Source: Photobacterium marinum
GTDB lineage: Bacteria; Pseudomonadota; Gammaproteobacteria; Enterobacterales; Vibrionaceae
Reading direction: 5' to 3'
DNA: 64,000 bases
NCBI RefSeq assembly: GCF_000331515.1
Contig: NZ_AMZO01000001.1
Coordinates: forward strand, 186,001-250,000
Positions 51,942-61,384 of the stretch are shown piece after piece. Numbering within the stretch: the first letter of the stretch is position 1; each line of letters opens with the position of its first letter. Below the pieces are notes generated by a model. It searched no databases. It was not told the origin of the DNA and saw only the letters and a program-made list of their open reading frames with translations. Position numbers and translations under genes: made by a program.

Positions 51942-51970
51942 CTTTCGTTGCTAAATTTTGCTTGTAAGTA

Positions 51971-53425
51971 TTAAGCGACCTTCATCCATGGGCCCCATTC
52001 ACCGGATTTCTCTGGATCGTCACCCTTCGTCCAGTATTTGGCTTCATAGGTCACTCCGTTTACTACAACACGATCACCTTTGTCGTAGGGGGTGTTTGCA
52101 TCCCAGCCGTTTGGGTCAGGATTTGGGTTTGGATTGGGATTTGGTCCCGGTGTTGGTTCAACTTTATCTACAACTCGAACTTCAGGCCAGCCTGGGTGAG
52201 ATTCGTACACGTTCGTAATACATTTCTCGTAGTCACCCGGTACAAGAGCTGAGTAGGCGGTCTGGTAGGCAACCAGTTTACATTCGAAAGACTTTCCTTC
52301 AGGGCGATCTGCGTGATAACTCCAGTCACCATCCCAGTTGGTGTAAAGCACATCAGTGGCTCCTTCAAGGTTCAGGCTGCCGTATGGAGTCTGCTGCCAG
52401 CAAGTGTTCTTTTCGTCAGCCTCAATAGGGATTTGATAGTGAGAGGCTAAGCCTTCCCAGTAACGAATTCGGTTAACTGGCTGCCCTTTATTCTTATTGT
52501 GTTCACCACACTCGATACCACCGTTAATGATGTTGATAGTTGTACCGAAGCCATAGCCGATACCGGCATCAATTTCACGTTGTGATGGTTTCCAAGTGCG
52601 GTCAATGACATGCAGCATGGCAGGTTTCGGTGCTTGAGGTGTTAGGAAGAACCAGATGGCAGAGGCGAGGTTAAGCCATGAGTCTGCAACGCGGCCCGGA
52701 TCATTCAGTAACACTGAGGCATCGCCGTCAAACATCACTTCAGAGAAAGGCCCGTAATTGAAGTGATAGGAGAGTTGTTTTGCTCCTCGACCAAAATAAC
52801 CCTGACCTGCAGCACATGGCCAACGCTTATTTTGCCAGTCATTCTGACCACAACCGGTTGTATAGCCGACTTGACCTTCTGACCAGCCCATTTCACGTAC
52901 GTGTACCAGCGCCTGTTGCCATTCTTCAAGGGCCAGAGGGTTATCCCATACGTTGTCTTTTGCGATATGGCCTCCGGTTTCCTGTGCGAAGTGGGCAAAT
53001 GCCGTAACGATGGATTTCTTACAGATTGCATCAGAGTTCCTGCCATCGGTGTACTCACCACAGAATGCCGGGAACTTACCGATAGCACGAAGGAAACGGG
53101 TATAGGTATACTCCTGCGCAGCCATTTGGGTCAGGAAGTCCCATTCAGACTGAGAAAAAACACGCTCTGCGCGTTTAACGTTATCGGGATTGCTGGCAAG
53201 GCCGGGTTCAATGGCTTCAACAACAGTGTTTGGTTGGGTTGCCAGTGCTTTAGCCCAAATTGCATACATAGGATCAGCGGTTTTCGCTTTTTCAGCCGCT
53301 TCAACATCGGATCGTAAAACTACGTATCCGGTTGGGTTTTGAGGATCCGGTTGAGGATTCATTGCAAAGCTGTTGGCAGCTAAAGTACATCCTATCAGTG
53401 TTGTCAGAACTCCTAGCTTAAACAT
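51971..53425 (-). CDS. Secreted chitinase, glycoside hydrolase family 19, with C-terminal chitin-binding module
   Basis: 484 aa. Order: signal peptide (MFKLGVLTTLIGCTLAANSF), GH19 catalytic domain (~90–390), Pro-Asn linker (PGPNPNPNPNPDPNG) and CBM5/12-type module (WDANTPYDKGDRVVVNG, EAKYWTKGDDPE, WGPW). Catalytic Glu is probably Glu149 in FAHFAQETGGH; the GYFGRGAKQLSYHFNYGPFS block is the GH19 signature. Cleaves beta-1,4-linked GlcNAc chains outside the cell. AAGGAG ribosome site 8 nt before the ATG at 53425; an inverted repeat lies in the leader. Orphan gene, typical chitin-user equipment. Confidence 0.95.
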   Translation of the reverse strand: MFKLGVLTTLIGCTLAANSFAMNPQPDPQNPTGYVVLRSDVEAAEKAKTADPMYAIWAKALATQPNTVVEAIEPGLASNPDNVKRAERVFSQSEWDFLTQMAAQEYTYTRFLRAIGKFPAFCGEYTDGRNSDAICKKSIVTAFAHFAQETGGHIAKDNVWDNPLALEEWQQALVHVREMGWSEGQVGYTTGCGQNDWQNKRWPCAAGQGYFGRGAKQLSYHFNYGPFSEVMFDGDASVLLNDPGRVADSWLNLASAIWFFLTPQAPKPAMLHVIDRTWKPSQREIDAGIGYGFGTTINIINGGIECGEHNKNKGQPVNRIRYWEGLASHYQIPIEADEKNTCWQQTPYGSLNLEGATDVLYTNWDGDWSYHADRPEGKSFECKLVAYQTAYSALVPGDYEKCITNVYESHPGWPEVRVVDKVEPTPGPNPNPNPNPDPNGWDANTPYDKGDRVVVNGVTYEAKYWTKGDDPEKSGEWGPWMKVA

Positions 53426-54103
53426 GTGAGAAACTCCTTGTAATTTTCGAGGTACCTGGCAAATCTGCCAGACTTCAGATGTCCCACGCTTTGACAGTGC
53501 TATGCCAACATGAGAAAGCCGCTAGAGGTAGTGATATACGAAGGAGTAAGATGTATCCCTGTTAGTCTGTAATTTCTGAACCGGGAAAAACCGCCGTATT
53601 CGCTCAATAGCTATTGTTGTCAGCGAAACTGTCTAACAAAAACCAGCGCAGTAAATTGAATATAAAATGACCGTGAAGGCTGACTCAATGGTTATTTTTT
53701 ATAGATAATTATCTGTTATATGAGGTTGAAGAGGAATAATAAACTAAGAATATTAATTGACTAGATTTAAAATACTCACTTTTTAAGCAAAAGTTATAAA
53801 TCCAGGATAAAAATCCGAATTGCATGTTGATAATTAAAGAGAGCCTCTGCGAGTCATTTCAAAGCATTATAGAAACGTTTAATTTGCTGGCTATATTTCT
53901 GGAAGGTATATAACGGTTTTTATTATGAAATAATGTGGCCGGTATTATTGTTGCTATTAATTAAATGAAAGCAGTTGGTCACAATTGTATTTAAATACGT
54001 GATCTCTGACAAGAATGATATATATGGTTTTAACTTTGTTTGTTATTATTTTGAATGAAATAAAAGCTATAGTTTAGATAGTTGCTTTCAGGGGCTGAGC
54101 AAA
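53426..54103. other. 678-nt intergenic region between divergent chitinase and serine hydrolase genes
   Basis: AT-rich, without a supportable gene. Contains the inverted repeat at 53456–53471 and long A/T stretches near 53690–53960. Two divergent promoters are expected. Confidence 0.55.
53456..53471 (-). promoter_or_regulatory. Inverted repeat in the chitinase leader
   Basis: CTGGCA–AATC–TGCCAG, a perfect 6-bp dyad with 4-nt loop, 30–46 nt upstream of the chitinase ATG. Could be an operator for a chitin-responsive regulator or a 5' UTR hairpin. Confidence 0.4.
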
Positions 54104-55321
54104 ATGAAACAAGTTACTCGTGTTCTGATTTTTCTTGTCATTCTGGTAATAGGTTGTGGAGCATGGTTCAAAACGGAACTGACGCAACTTTATTATACCG
54201 TGCGCCTTTTTGATGAAGATGTGATTGTTAGTAATTTTTCTAACATGAAGCAAATGGCTCCGACTAAAACCGTCAGGCGCTCAGGTGAAGTTTATCGGTT
54301 TGGTGAGCATCACCGTTTATTACCGACTTATTTTACTTATAACGACAGATATGTTGATACAGGCCGGTGGCTGAAAGAGACGAACACAACGGCAATGATC
54401 GTACTAAAAGGTAACGATATCAGCTATGAAGAATATTTTTTGGGCACGGGCGAATTTGATTATCGGATTTCATGGTCGGTCGCAAAATCCTTTTTGAGTG
54501 CGATTTTTGGGGTTGCTGTGGAGGAGGGGCTCATAGCAGACCTTAATGACCCTGTTACGGATTATGTCCCGGATCTTGTCGGTTCCGGCTACGAGGGTGT
54601 CAGTATTAAGAACATCTTACAGATGTCGAGTGGTATCTATTTTAATGAAGACTATAGCGATTTCTTCAGTGACATTAATCGAATGGGACGAATTCTTGCG
54701 CTTGGTGGCAGTTTCGATGAGTTTGCTTCAACGTTGACCCGATATCGGGATCAAGGAACATACATGCATTATGTCAGTATGGATACGCATGTACTTGGAA
54801 TGGTTTTACGGGCAGCAACCGGACGTGAGTTTATTGACTACTTTCGTGAAAAATTATGGTCAAAGCTGAAGACCGAAGGTGACGCCATTTTTGTTACAGA
54901 CAGTATGGGGGAACCTATGGTGTTGGGTGGGCTGAATTTACTCACTCGTGACTATCTACGGCTGGGTAAGTTGTACCGTGATAATGGTCGTCTGGACGGA
55001 GAACAGATTATTCCCGAACAATGGATCGAAAACAGCATAACTCCGGATGAACCTCATTTGATGCCTGGTCCGCGGGACAGCGCGAAAACTCACTTTGGTT
55101 ATGGCTATCAATGGTGGATCCCTGAACATGCCGATGAAGAGTTCATGGCTATCGGGATTTATGGTCAGTATATCTATATCAACCGCAAAGCCGATGTGGT
55201 GATTGTAAAAAACAGTGCTGATCGTCGTTTTATGGAAAATAACTACGAAAGTATGGATTATGCGGTGGCTGCCTTCAGGCAAATTGCTCATTCACTGGCT
55301 GATAATACGGTAACCAATTAA
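54104..55321 (+). CDS. Serine hydrolase, beta-lactamase class C fold
   Basis: 405 aa. An N-terminal hydrophobic segment (VLIFLVILVIGCGAWF) is a signal anchor. The catalytic SxxK is SVAK (Ser125, Lys128) in RISWSVAKSFLSAIFG; the second motif is likely YVSMDTHVLG, and the third region GYGYQWWIPEHADEEFMAIG takes the KTG/HxG place. The DPVTDYVPDLVGSGYEGVSI and ILQMSSGI segments are typical of class C beta-lactamase/EstB relatives. It may act as a D-alanyl-D-Ala peptidase, esterase or amidase, not necessarily a beta-lactamase. Periplasmic. Single gene. Confidence 0.88.
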   Translation: MKQVTRVLIFLVILVIGCGAWFKTELTQLYYTVRLFDEDVIVSNFSNMKQMAPTKTVRRSGEVYRFGEHHRLLPTYFTYNDRYVDTGRWLKETNTTAMIVLKGNDISYEEYFLGTGEFDYRISWSVAKSFLSAIFGVAVEEGLIADLNDPVTDYVPDLVGSGYEGVSIKNILQMSSGIYFNEDYSDFFSDINRMGRILALGGSFDEFASTLTRYRDQGTYMHYVSMDTHVLGMVLRAATGREFIDYFREKLWSKLKTEGDAIFVTDSMGEPMVLGGLNLLTRDYLRLGKLYRDNGRLDGEQIIPEQWIENSITPDEPHLMPGPRDSAKTHFGYGYQWWIPEHADEEFMAIGIYGQYIYINRKADVVIVKNSADRRFMENNYESMDYAVAAFRQIAHSLADNTVTN

Positions 55322-55435
55322 GTTTGCATGCTATTTGTTCAAGGAATTATTAATTGGCTTAAATATCACTGAATAAGGCGGAATATCGTATTACACTTTG
55401 CAGATATCTTTTTATTTTCCGTAATGAGAATTCCC

Positions 55436-56008
55436 ATGCAAAAAATAAGAAGCTTGCTCGTTGAGCTGGATAAGCTGAAGTCGGTATACCGGATGACTTA
55501 TCTTTCAGATATTTCCCGTACGGAAAACTCCGCAGAGCATAGTTGGCATCTTGCCGTTGCCTTGATGGCATTGAGAGATCTTATCCCCGAGTCTGTCGAT
55601 ATAGATCATGCAATTAAGATGGCCTTGCTGCATGATGTTTGTGAAATCGGTGCCGGGGATATTTCTGTTTATGATCCTAAGCGCGGTGAGAAAGCAAAAG
55701 AAGAAGCTGAATTCATGCAGGCTTTTGCTGAGCGCCACGACACCTTTGGTAAAGAGGCGTCTGCAATGTGGTATGAGTACGAAGAACAGCTCACAGAGGA
55801 AAGCCGGTGGGTTAAAGTCGTCGATCGCTTACTGCCTTTCATTTTGAATATAGCAACGGAAGGTAAACGCTGGCAGGAGCAGGGCATAGCCCGCAGCCAG
55901 GTGTTGGGAATTAACCGTTGTATTGAAGAAATAGCGCCTGAACTTTATGAATGGATGAAACAGGAAATTGATGAAGCAGTTAAAAAAGGCTGGCTTCAGG
56001 ATTCCTGA
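55436..56008 (+). CDS. HD-domain phosphohydrolase (YfbR/HDDC2-like 5'-nucleotidase)
   Basis: 190 aa. The HD metal site is visible as ENSAEHSWHLAVALMAL and KMALLHDVCEIGAGDI (His and His-Asp), with VDRLLPFILN supplying the later Asp. The N-terminus LLVELDKLKSVYRMTYLSDI with RTENSAEHS is typical of HDDC2/YfbR proteins, which hydrolyse deoxynucleoside 5'-monophosphates. Cytoplasmic. The start is uncertain between ATG 55424 and 55436; family members start M-Q-K-I..., favouring 55436. Single gene. Confidence 0.88.
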   Translation: MQKIRSLLVELDKLKSVYRMTYLSDISRTENSAEHSWHLAVALMALRDLIPESVDIDHAIKMALLHDVCEIGAGDISVYDPKRGEKAKEEAEFMQAFAERHDTFGKEASAMWYEYEEQLTEESRWVKVVDRLLPFILNIATEGKRWQEQGIARSQVLGINRCIEEIAPELYEWMKQEIDEAVKKGWLQDS

Positions 56009-56163
56009 ATATCCATAAATAAAAGTAAAACAGAAAGCAAAAATAAGAAGCATAACGTTGCTTTGTTTTTCTTGTTCAGGTGTTATGTCATTGATTTTGA
56101 ATGTTTTGCTGGGATGATTGAGCCGTGCTACAGAAAGGCTCATTGAAAAATAAGAAGGATGAA

Positions 56164-58332
56164 ATGTATAAGAAGGCGTTAACGTTGGCTGTCATGGTTG
56201 CACTTGCAGGTTGTGATACACCTGTGGATCTTAAAAATACAAATAGCAATGTTCAGGAACAACCTGTTCTGGAAAGTACTGAACAGCTTGTTAAATACCC
56301 GGAAACCAAAAAAGTGGATGTCGTTGACGAGTATTTCGGTACTAAAGTTGCGGATCCGTATCGTTGGCTTGAAGATGACATGAGCCAGGAAACGGCGAAG
56401 TGGGTGAAGTCGCAAAACAAAGTTACTTTTGATTATCTGTCACACATTCCTTATCGCGAACAGATTGAAGCGCGTCTGACTAAGCTGATGGATTATGAAA
56501 AGGTAGGTCAGCCTTTTAAAGAAGGTAAGTACACCTATTTTTATAAGAATGACGGGCTGCAAAACCAGTATGTCCTCTATCGTCAGCTTGGCGATGGTAA
56601 AGAGGAGGTTTTCCTCGATCCGAATATTTTCAGTGAAGACGGGACGACGTCACTGGCCGGAACCAGTTTCTCTAAAGGTGGTTCTTTGATGGCTTATCAG
56701 ATATCGGAAGGTGGTAGCGATTGGCGTAAAGTCATTGTGCTTGATACTGAAACGAAAAAGCAGGTCGGTGAAGTGCTGGTTGATGTTAAATTTAGTGAGC
56801 TTTCCTGGCTTGGTAATGAAGGATTCTATTACTCCAGCTATGATAAACCACAGGGCAGTGAGTTATCTGCGAAGACAGATCAACACAAGCTTTATTATCA
56901 CAAGCTAGGAACTCGCCAGGATGAAGATAAATTGGTCTTTGGTGGTACTGAAGCGCAGAAGCACCGCTATGTTCAGGGGGACACCAGTGACGACGATCGC
57001 TATTTGGCAATTTCTGCCAGTGTATCGACTTCCGGTAATAAGCTGTATCTGAAAGATCTGACCAAACCGGACAGTGAACTTATTACTGTGTTGGACGACA
57101 CGAAATCTGATACTTATGTGGTTGAAAATCAGGGTTCAAAGCTGTATTTGGTTACCAACCTTAATGCGCCTTATAAACGGCTTGTTAGCGTTGATGCTTC
57201 GAATCCGACCCCAGATAATTGGAAGGATGTGATCCCTGAGTCCGATAGTGTGTTGAACGTCTCGACTGGCGGCGGTTATTTTTTTGCTTTGTATGAAGTC
57301 GATGCCGTTTCAAAAGTGAAGCAGTATGATATGGACGGTAAGCTGATCCGCGAGATTCAGTTGCCGGATATAGGCACTGTCAGCGGCTTTTATGGTGAGA
57401 AAGAAGATAAAGAGATTTACTACACCTTCACTAACTTTAAGACTCCGGGAACAACTTACAGTTTTGATGTAAACAGTGGTGAAAGCCGGGTCTATCATAA
57501 GTCAGCTGCGCCGTTTAATGCTGACGATTACCAGTCCCAACAGGTATTTTATACCTCCAAAGATGGTACGAAAGTACCGATGACAATCACCTATAAAAAG
57601 GGTACGTCACTTGATGGTACTACACCGACAATTTTGTATGGCTATGGTGGTTTTAATGTCAGTCTGACACCGTGGTTCAGTCCGACACGGGCGGCATGGC
57701 TGGAAATGGGCGGTATCTATGCGGTTGCCAATATCCGTGGTGGTGGTGAATATGGAAAAGAGTGGCATAAGGCTGGCACTCAGCTACATAAGCAGAATGT
57801 TTTTGAGGACTTCATTGCCGCTGCAGAGTATTTGACTGCGGAAGGCTATACCTCAAGTGAGAAACTGGCGATCAATGGCGGTTCTAACGGTGGTTTGTTG
57901 GTGGGAGCGGTGATGACGCAGCGGCCGGACTTATTTAAGGTTGCTATTCCTTCTGTCGGTGTGTTGGACATGCTTCGTTACCATACCTTCACAGCTGGAG
58001 CTGGCTGGGCATACGACTATGGTACGGCTAACCAAAGTAAGGAAATGTTTGATTACCTGAAAGGCTACTCTCCGGTTCATAATGTGCATGCAGGAACTCA
58101 ATATCCGGCAACACTGGTAACCACTGGCGATCATGATGACCGCGTTGTACCAGCTCACTCTTACAAGTTTGTGGCAGAGCTGCAATCGAAGCAGGCTGGA
58201 ATTAATCCGACCTTGATCCGTATTGAAACGAATGCCGGGCATGGAGCTGGAACCCCGACGAGTAAGATCATCGAACAGTATGCCGATATATACAGCTTCA
58301 CACTGTATAACATGGGGGTTCAGAAGATCTGA
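56164..58332 (+). CDS. Prolyl oligopeptidase (S9A), lipoprotein
   Basis: 722 aa. Starts at ATG 56164 with AAGGA 5 nt upstream; [17 protein letters not shown] is a lipoprotein signal with lipobox LAGC (Cys17) and Asp at +2, which would favour inner-membrane retention if the Lol rules apply. An N-terminal seven-bladed propeller domain is followed by the alpha/beta-hydrolase domain. Triad: Ser574 in GGSNGG, Asp about 658 in DHDDRV and His693 in [21 protein letters not shown] and [13 protein letters not shown] are S9A blocks. Cleaves short Pro-containing peptides in the periplasm. Single gene with a terminator at 58360. Confidence 0.95.
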   Translation: MYKKALTLAVMVALAGCDTPVDLKNTNSNVQEQPVLESTEQLVKYPETKKVDVVDEYFGTKVADPYRWLEDDMSQETAKWVKSQNKVTFDYLSHIPYREQIEARLTKLMDYEKVGQPFKEGKYTYFYKNDGLQNQYVLYRQLGDGKEEVFLDPNIFSEDGTTSLAGTSFSKGGSLMAYQISEGGSDWRKVIVLDTETKKQVGEVLVDVKFSELSWLGNEGFYYSSYDKPQGSELSAKTDQHKLYYHKLGTRQDEDKLVFGGTEAQKHRYVQGDTSDDDRYLAISASVSTSGNKLYLKDLTKPDSELITVLDDTKSDTYVVENQGSKLYLVTNLNAPYKRLVSVDASNPTPDNWKDVIPESDSVLNVSTGGGYFFALYEVDAVSKVKQYDMDGKLIREIQLPDIGTVSGFYGEKEDKEIYYTFTNFKTPGTTYSFDVNSGESRVYHKSAAPFNADDYQSQQVFYTSKDGTKVPMTITYKKGTSLDGTTPTILYGYGGFNVSLTPWFSPTRAAWLEMGGIYAVANIRGGGEYGKEWHKAGTQLHKQNVFEDFIAAAEYLTAEGYTSSEKLAINGGSNGGLLVGAVMTQRPDLFKVAIPSVGVLDMLRYHTFTAGAGWAYDYGTANQSKEMFDYLKGYSPVHNVHAGTQYPATLVTTGDHDDRVVPAHSYKFVAELQSKQAGINPTLIRIETNAGHGAGTPTSKIIEQYADIYSFTLYNMGVQKI

Positions 58333-58359
58333 ACCAAGTGAGAGTTCATTTCTCTTAGC

Positions 58360-58388
58360 AAAGCGCAGGCAATTGGCTGCGCTTTTTT
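58360..58388 (+). terminator. Rho-independent terminator of the prolyl oligopeptidase gene
   Basis: AAAGCGCAG / CTGCGCTTT 9-bp stem (58360–58368 with 58377–58385) and T run. Confidence 0.92.
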
Positions 58389-58543
58389 GTAATTGTTCCA
58401 AAATGATCAGGATTGCAAGAAGGGGGCTGAGTCGCACTTTGATGATTTTTTGCACATCATCGTTGACTCATCTATTAATCGCCATTAAATTGACGCTAAT
58501 TAGAGTTATAACTCAATTTCGTTTCTGATTAAGATAGCGCCTG

Positions 58544-59101
58544 ATGAAAAAGAACGGATTTACATTAATAGAGCTTGTTGTTGTGACTGTTGGGCTGGGG
58601 ATTTTGGCTGTTACGGCTGCGCCACGATTTTTGCATCTGCAAAGTGATGCTCGAAATTCGGCGTTGGAAGGACTAAAAGGCGCTGTCATATCAGGCTTAG
58701 AAGTGGGGTACGGCAAAATGACCATGGCTGGCATAGAGAGCGTTGCTTACATCACGAATAAAAGCACAGACGATAATAAGTATGTGGCGGAAATGATCCC
58801 GATTACTGGCTGTGAAAAAGAAGGGGCTGACAGGTGTATTTTCCGTTACGGTTATCCGGAAGCTAATTTCTATACGATTACGACTCTGGTTGACGGTATT
58901 AATAAACATTACCGACAAGATAAAGACTGGGGTATTACGAAGATAATTGGTGAAGACAATGTACTTGTTATCACGGATACATCGAACCTTGATTATACCA
59001 AAGTGCCTCCCAAACTGGTGAATAATAGCTGCTATCTTCGTTATATTGATCCAACTCAGGTAAGCGAGACTTACAGCCTTGAAATTGTTCCCTGCCAGTA
59101 A
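58544..59101 (+). CDS. Type IV pilin-like protein, MSHA type (MshB-like)
   Basis: 185 aa. MKKNG|FTLIELVVVTVGLG is a type IV prepilin leader: Gly-Phe cleavage site, Glu5 of the mature protein and a hydrophobic helix. The following TAAPRFLHLQSDARNSALEG and LKGAVISGLEVGYG are characteristic of MSHA minor pilins. The C-terminal part has four Cys (TGCEKEGADRC, NNSCYL, IVPCQ) for disulfides. It is processed by the PilD prepilin peptidase and added to an MSHA-like pilus. No pilus machinery genes adjoin it, so it is an orphan minor pilin. ATG at 58544, terminator at 59142. Confidence 0.92.
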   Translation: MKKNGFTLIELVVVTVGLGILAVTAAPRFLHLQSDARNSALEGLKGAVISGLEVGYGKMTMAGIESVAYITNKSTDDNKYVAEMIPITGCEKEGADRCIFRYGYPEANFYTITTLVDGINKHYRQDKDWGITKIIGEDNVLVITDTSNLDYTKVPPKLVNNSCYLRYIDPTQVSETYSLEIVPCQ

Positions 59102-59141
59102 CTCATATCGCTGTTGAATTTATCGTGTTGACATGAATGAG

Positions 59142-59165
59142 CCCCGTATTCTACGGGGGTTTTTT
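59142..59165 (+). terminator. Rho-independent terminator of the pilin gene
   Basis: CCCCGTA–TTC–TACGGGG stem (59142–59148 with 59152–59158) followed by six T. Confidence 0.93.
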
Positions 59166-59351
59166 GACTCTATAACCTCCTAACTTCTGTTTGATTTTTA
59201 CTCTCGCTTTAACTTTAGTTATAAATATCTGTTTGAAATTAAAACTTATTTACCGGTATTTGGTTTACAGAATCTAAGTAATCAATGACATTTGGGTTTA
59301 CACTCAAAGTAGATATGAAGTGCTCTTAGTCACTGGTTATGGGGTGAACTC

Positions 59352-59915
59352 ATGGCAAATACTGGTATTAAGCTGATCCCGAATATTCTGACAACATCGA
59401 GGATGTTTCTGGCGATACCTATCTGCTGGTTAATTCTGGAACAAAGCTACGGTATTGTGTTGATACTTGCTTTTATCGCCGGGGTCAGCGACGGCCTTGA
59501 TGGTTGGCTGGCACGAAAGCTTGATGCTCCGAGTGTATATGGTGCCGTGGCTGATCCGGTCTCAGATAAAATCATGCTGGTTGGTACTTATGTCTGCCTT
59601 GCGATTGTTGGCTTGATCCCATGGTGGGTTGCCGGAATTCTTGTGCTTAGAGACTTAGTGATAGTTAGTGGTGCCATTGCTTATTTCTTCGTTGTTGGGG
59701 GCTATGAAATGGAGCCTAGCATATGGGGTAAGAGCAGTACCGGTTTGCAGATAGTGTTCGCATTGATGGTATTGACTCAGCAGGTGACACCGGTTTTCCC
59801 GGATCTTGTGATGCAAGCCGGGCTATGGCTGGTGGTTTTACTGGCCTTTATCAGTGGCGGTCATTACGTTTATGTCTGGAGTTCCAAGGCATTAAATGAG
59901 AAGCGTCACCAGTAG
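59352..59915 (+). CDS. CDP-alcohol phosphatidyltransferase family protein
   Basis: 187 aa with five to six membrane helices. The complete family motif D47-x2-D50-G51-x2-A54-R55-x8-G64-x3-D68-x3-D72 is present (SDGLDGWLARKLDAPSVYGA, then VADPVSD). Enzymes of this family transfer a phosphatidyl group from CDP-diacylglycerol to glycerol phosphate, glycerol, inositol or phosphatidylglycerol. The N-terminal LIPNILTTSRMFLAIPICWL is PgsA/ClsA-like in type; the specific acceptor is unknown and the housekeeping pgsA is probably elsewhere. ATG at 59352. Single gene. Confidence 0.92.
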   Translation: MANTGIKLIPNILTTSRMFLAIPICWLILEQSYGIVLILAFIAGVSDGLDGWLARKLDAPSVYGAVADPVSDKIMLVGTYVCLAIVGLIPWWVAGILVLRDLVIVSGAIAYFFVVGGYEMEPSIWGKSSTGLQIVFALMVLTQQVTPVFPDLVMQAGLWLVVLLAFISGGHYVYVWSSKALNEKRHQ

Positions 59916-60101
59916 CTTCAGATTAAGAAACTCAGAAAATTACACATTGATCACTGAACCGTTATGAAAACGGGAGGTTATCAGTTTTTAAATGGAACAG
60001 AGGTGATAAATTTAAACGAATTATTGTTCAGGAACAGTTAGTAGCATTATTCATACTACAATTGGTTTTGGCAGTTAATGTCAGATCAAAGGATGATAAT
60101 T

Positions 60102-60368
60102 ATGAATAATATCGCTGGTGGCTGGACGCCATATTCTACACATATTGATGACGAAATGCGGCATGTATTCGATCAGGCGATGGAAGGTTTGCTGGGTGTT
60201 AGTTATGAACCTTTCGCTGTATCAACTCAGATTGTTGCTGGCGTCAATTATCACTTCTTATGTAATGCTAAAGTGGCTGATCGCGAGGGCACAGAATACG
60301 CGGTAATGGTCACTATCAGTGAACTGATTAACGCTAAACCTGTTATTAATGAGATCCATAAAATTTAG
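60102..60368 (+). CDS. Cystatin-like small protein
   Basis: 88 aa from ATG 60102, with AAAGGA about 8 nt upstream (an ATG at 60078 opens the frame but lacks a ribosome site). Two cystatin landmarks are present: Gly-Gly at 6–7 and QIVAG at 43–47 (the Q-x-V-x-G hairpin loop that enters papain-type active sites) inside FAVSTQIVAGVNYHFLCNAK. The helix between them (HIDDEMRHVFDQAMEGLLGV) also fits. No signal peptide, so a cytoplasmic protein, unlike most secreted cystatins. Bacterial cystatin-like proteins are known in Vibrionaceae but their targets are not. Terminator at 60395. Confidence 0.82.
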   Translation: MNNIAGGWTPYSTHIDDEMRHVFDQAMEGLLGVSYEPFAVSTQIVAGVNYHFLCNAKVADREGTEYAVMVTISELINAKPVINEIHKI

Positions 60369-60394
60369 CTGAAATCAGGTTTGAACCTGGAGTA

Positions 60395-60428
60395 AGGCTG
60401 AGTAATTACAATTACTCAGCCTGTTTTG
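60395..60428. terminator. Rho-independent terminator between convergent genes
   Basis: AGGCTGAGTAAT / ATTACTCAGCCT, a perfect 12-bp stem (60395–60406 with 60411–60422) followed by TTTTG. It may also end the ydcF-type gene. Confidence 0.92.
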
Positions 60429-60429
60429 T

Positions 60430-61191
60430 TTATGCCTGTCCCGGTTGGGTTCGTTTCGGGTTCCAGCCCATTGCATTGTATACATGGTAACGGACGACAC
60501 CGATATATTCGTGTAGTGCAAAATCTGTAATAGCCAGGTTGTATGAAAGCGGCAGCGTCGATGGAATGGCATCCAGGTAATCGGCACGTACGGGAATAGG
60601 TACTACACCAAAGTGACGGAAGTAAATCAAGCTGCGGCGCAGGTGGATGCCGGAAGAAACTAGTACCACCTGATCGGCTTCTTCTTCATTCAGAATGGCA
60701 CTGGTGAATTGTGCATTTTGCCAGGTATTCATACTGTTCGTTTCTGGGATAATATCAATTTTACTGATACCAAGTTGAACCAGGCTTTTTAGATAAACCG
60801 TTGCTTCATCTTCGCCGTTGTGTCGGGCATCACCGCCACTGACGATGATTTTACACTTCGCTCCGGTTTCCTTGCAGTCTTTATATAACGCGGCTGATTC
60901 AAATAATCGTCCAAAGGAAAACATGCCGGGTTCAATTGAATTAGTATTCGCAATCTTTTCTGTGCCAGCACCAAGTAGCACAATAGCATTGTTTTCTCCC
61001 CATCGAATTACAGGCTTAGTGTCATAAGTAGACTGAAGATCATCCAAAAGGTGGGCAGGGACAAAACCACAGCCAGCTGCCAGGAAGATAAACCCGGAAA
61101 GCGCAAACAGACTGATGCCTGTACGGCGCCATTTTATAGCAGTAAATGCTGTTGCAATGGTGAGCAAAAGAAGAAGCGTGATAATAACCAT
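60430..61191 (-). CDS. YdcF/SanA/ElyC family (DUF218) membrane protein
   Basis: 253 aa. An N-terminal membrane region (~1–45, TLLLLLTIATAFTAIKWRRT, ISLFALSGFIFLAAGCGFVP) precedes a periplasmic DUF218 domain: AIVLLGAGTEKI, FSFGRLFESAALYKDCKETG, IIVSGGDARHNGEDEA and VVLVSSGIHLRRSLIYFRHF. ElyC and SanA proteins act in envelope integrity and peptidoglycan precursor use; the molecular activity is undefined. ATG at 61191. Single gene, convergent with the cystatin-like gene. Confidence 0.88.
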   Translation of the reverse strand: MVIITLLLLLTIATAFTAIKWRRTGISLFALSGFIFLAAGCGFVPAHLLDDLQSTYDTKPVIRWGENNAIVLLGAGTEKIANTNSIEPGMFSFGRLFESAALYKDCKETGAKCKIIVSGGDARHNGEDEATVYLKSLVQLGISKIDIIPETNSMNTWQNAQFTSAILNEEEADQVVLVSSGIHLRRSLIYFRHFGVVPIPVRADYLDAIPSTLPLSYNLAITDFALHEYIGVVRYHVYNAMGWNPKRTQPGQA

Positions 61192-61384
61192 TTATTTTCT
61201 CTAGTTTATTATTGTGATTGTGTTGTTATATTTTTAGGTCGCGACAATAGCAAATTTGTTGATATGCTGCGACATTTTGCCATTCGTATCACAACAAAAC
61301 AGACCAGTTGCCGTCACAAAAATGAGCCTGGTTTAGTATCTGTTCTTAGTGAAACCGAAGCTAACCAGTTATAAGGACATTAAA

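Noticed and set aside
40480-52000. Integron gene-cassette array
   Set aside because: Genes lie in both orientations with ordinary terminators; no attC-like imperfect palindromes with conserved core ends were found.
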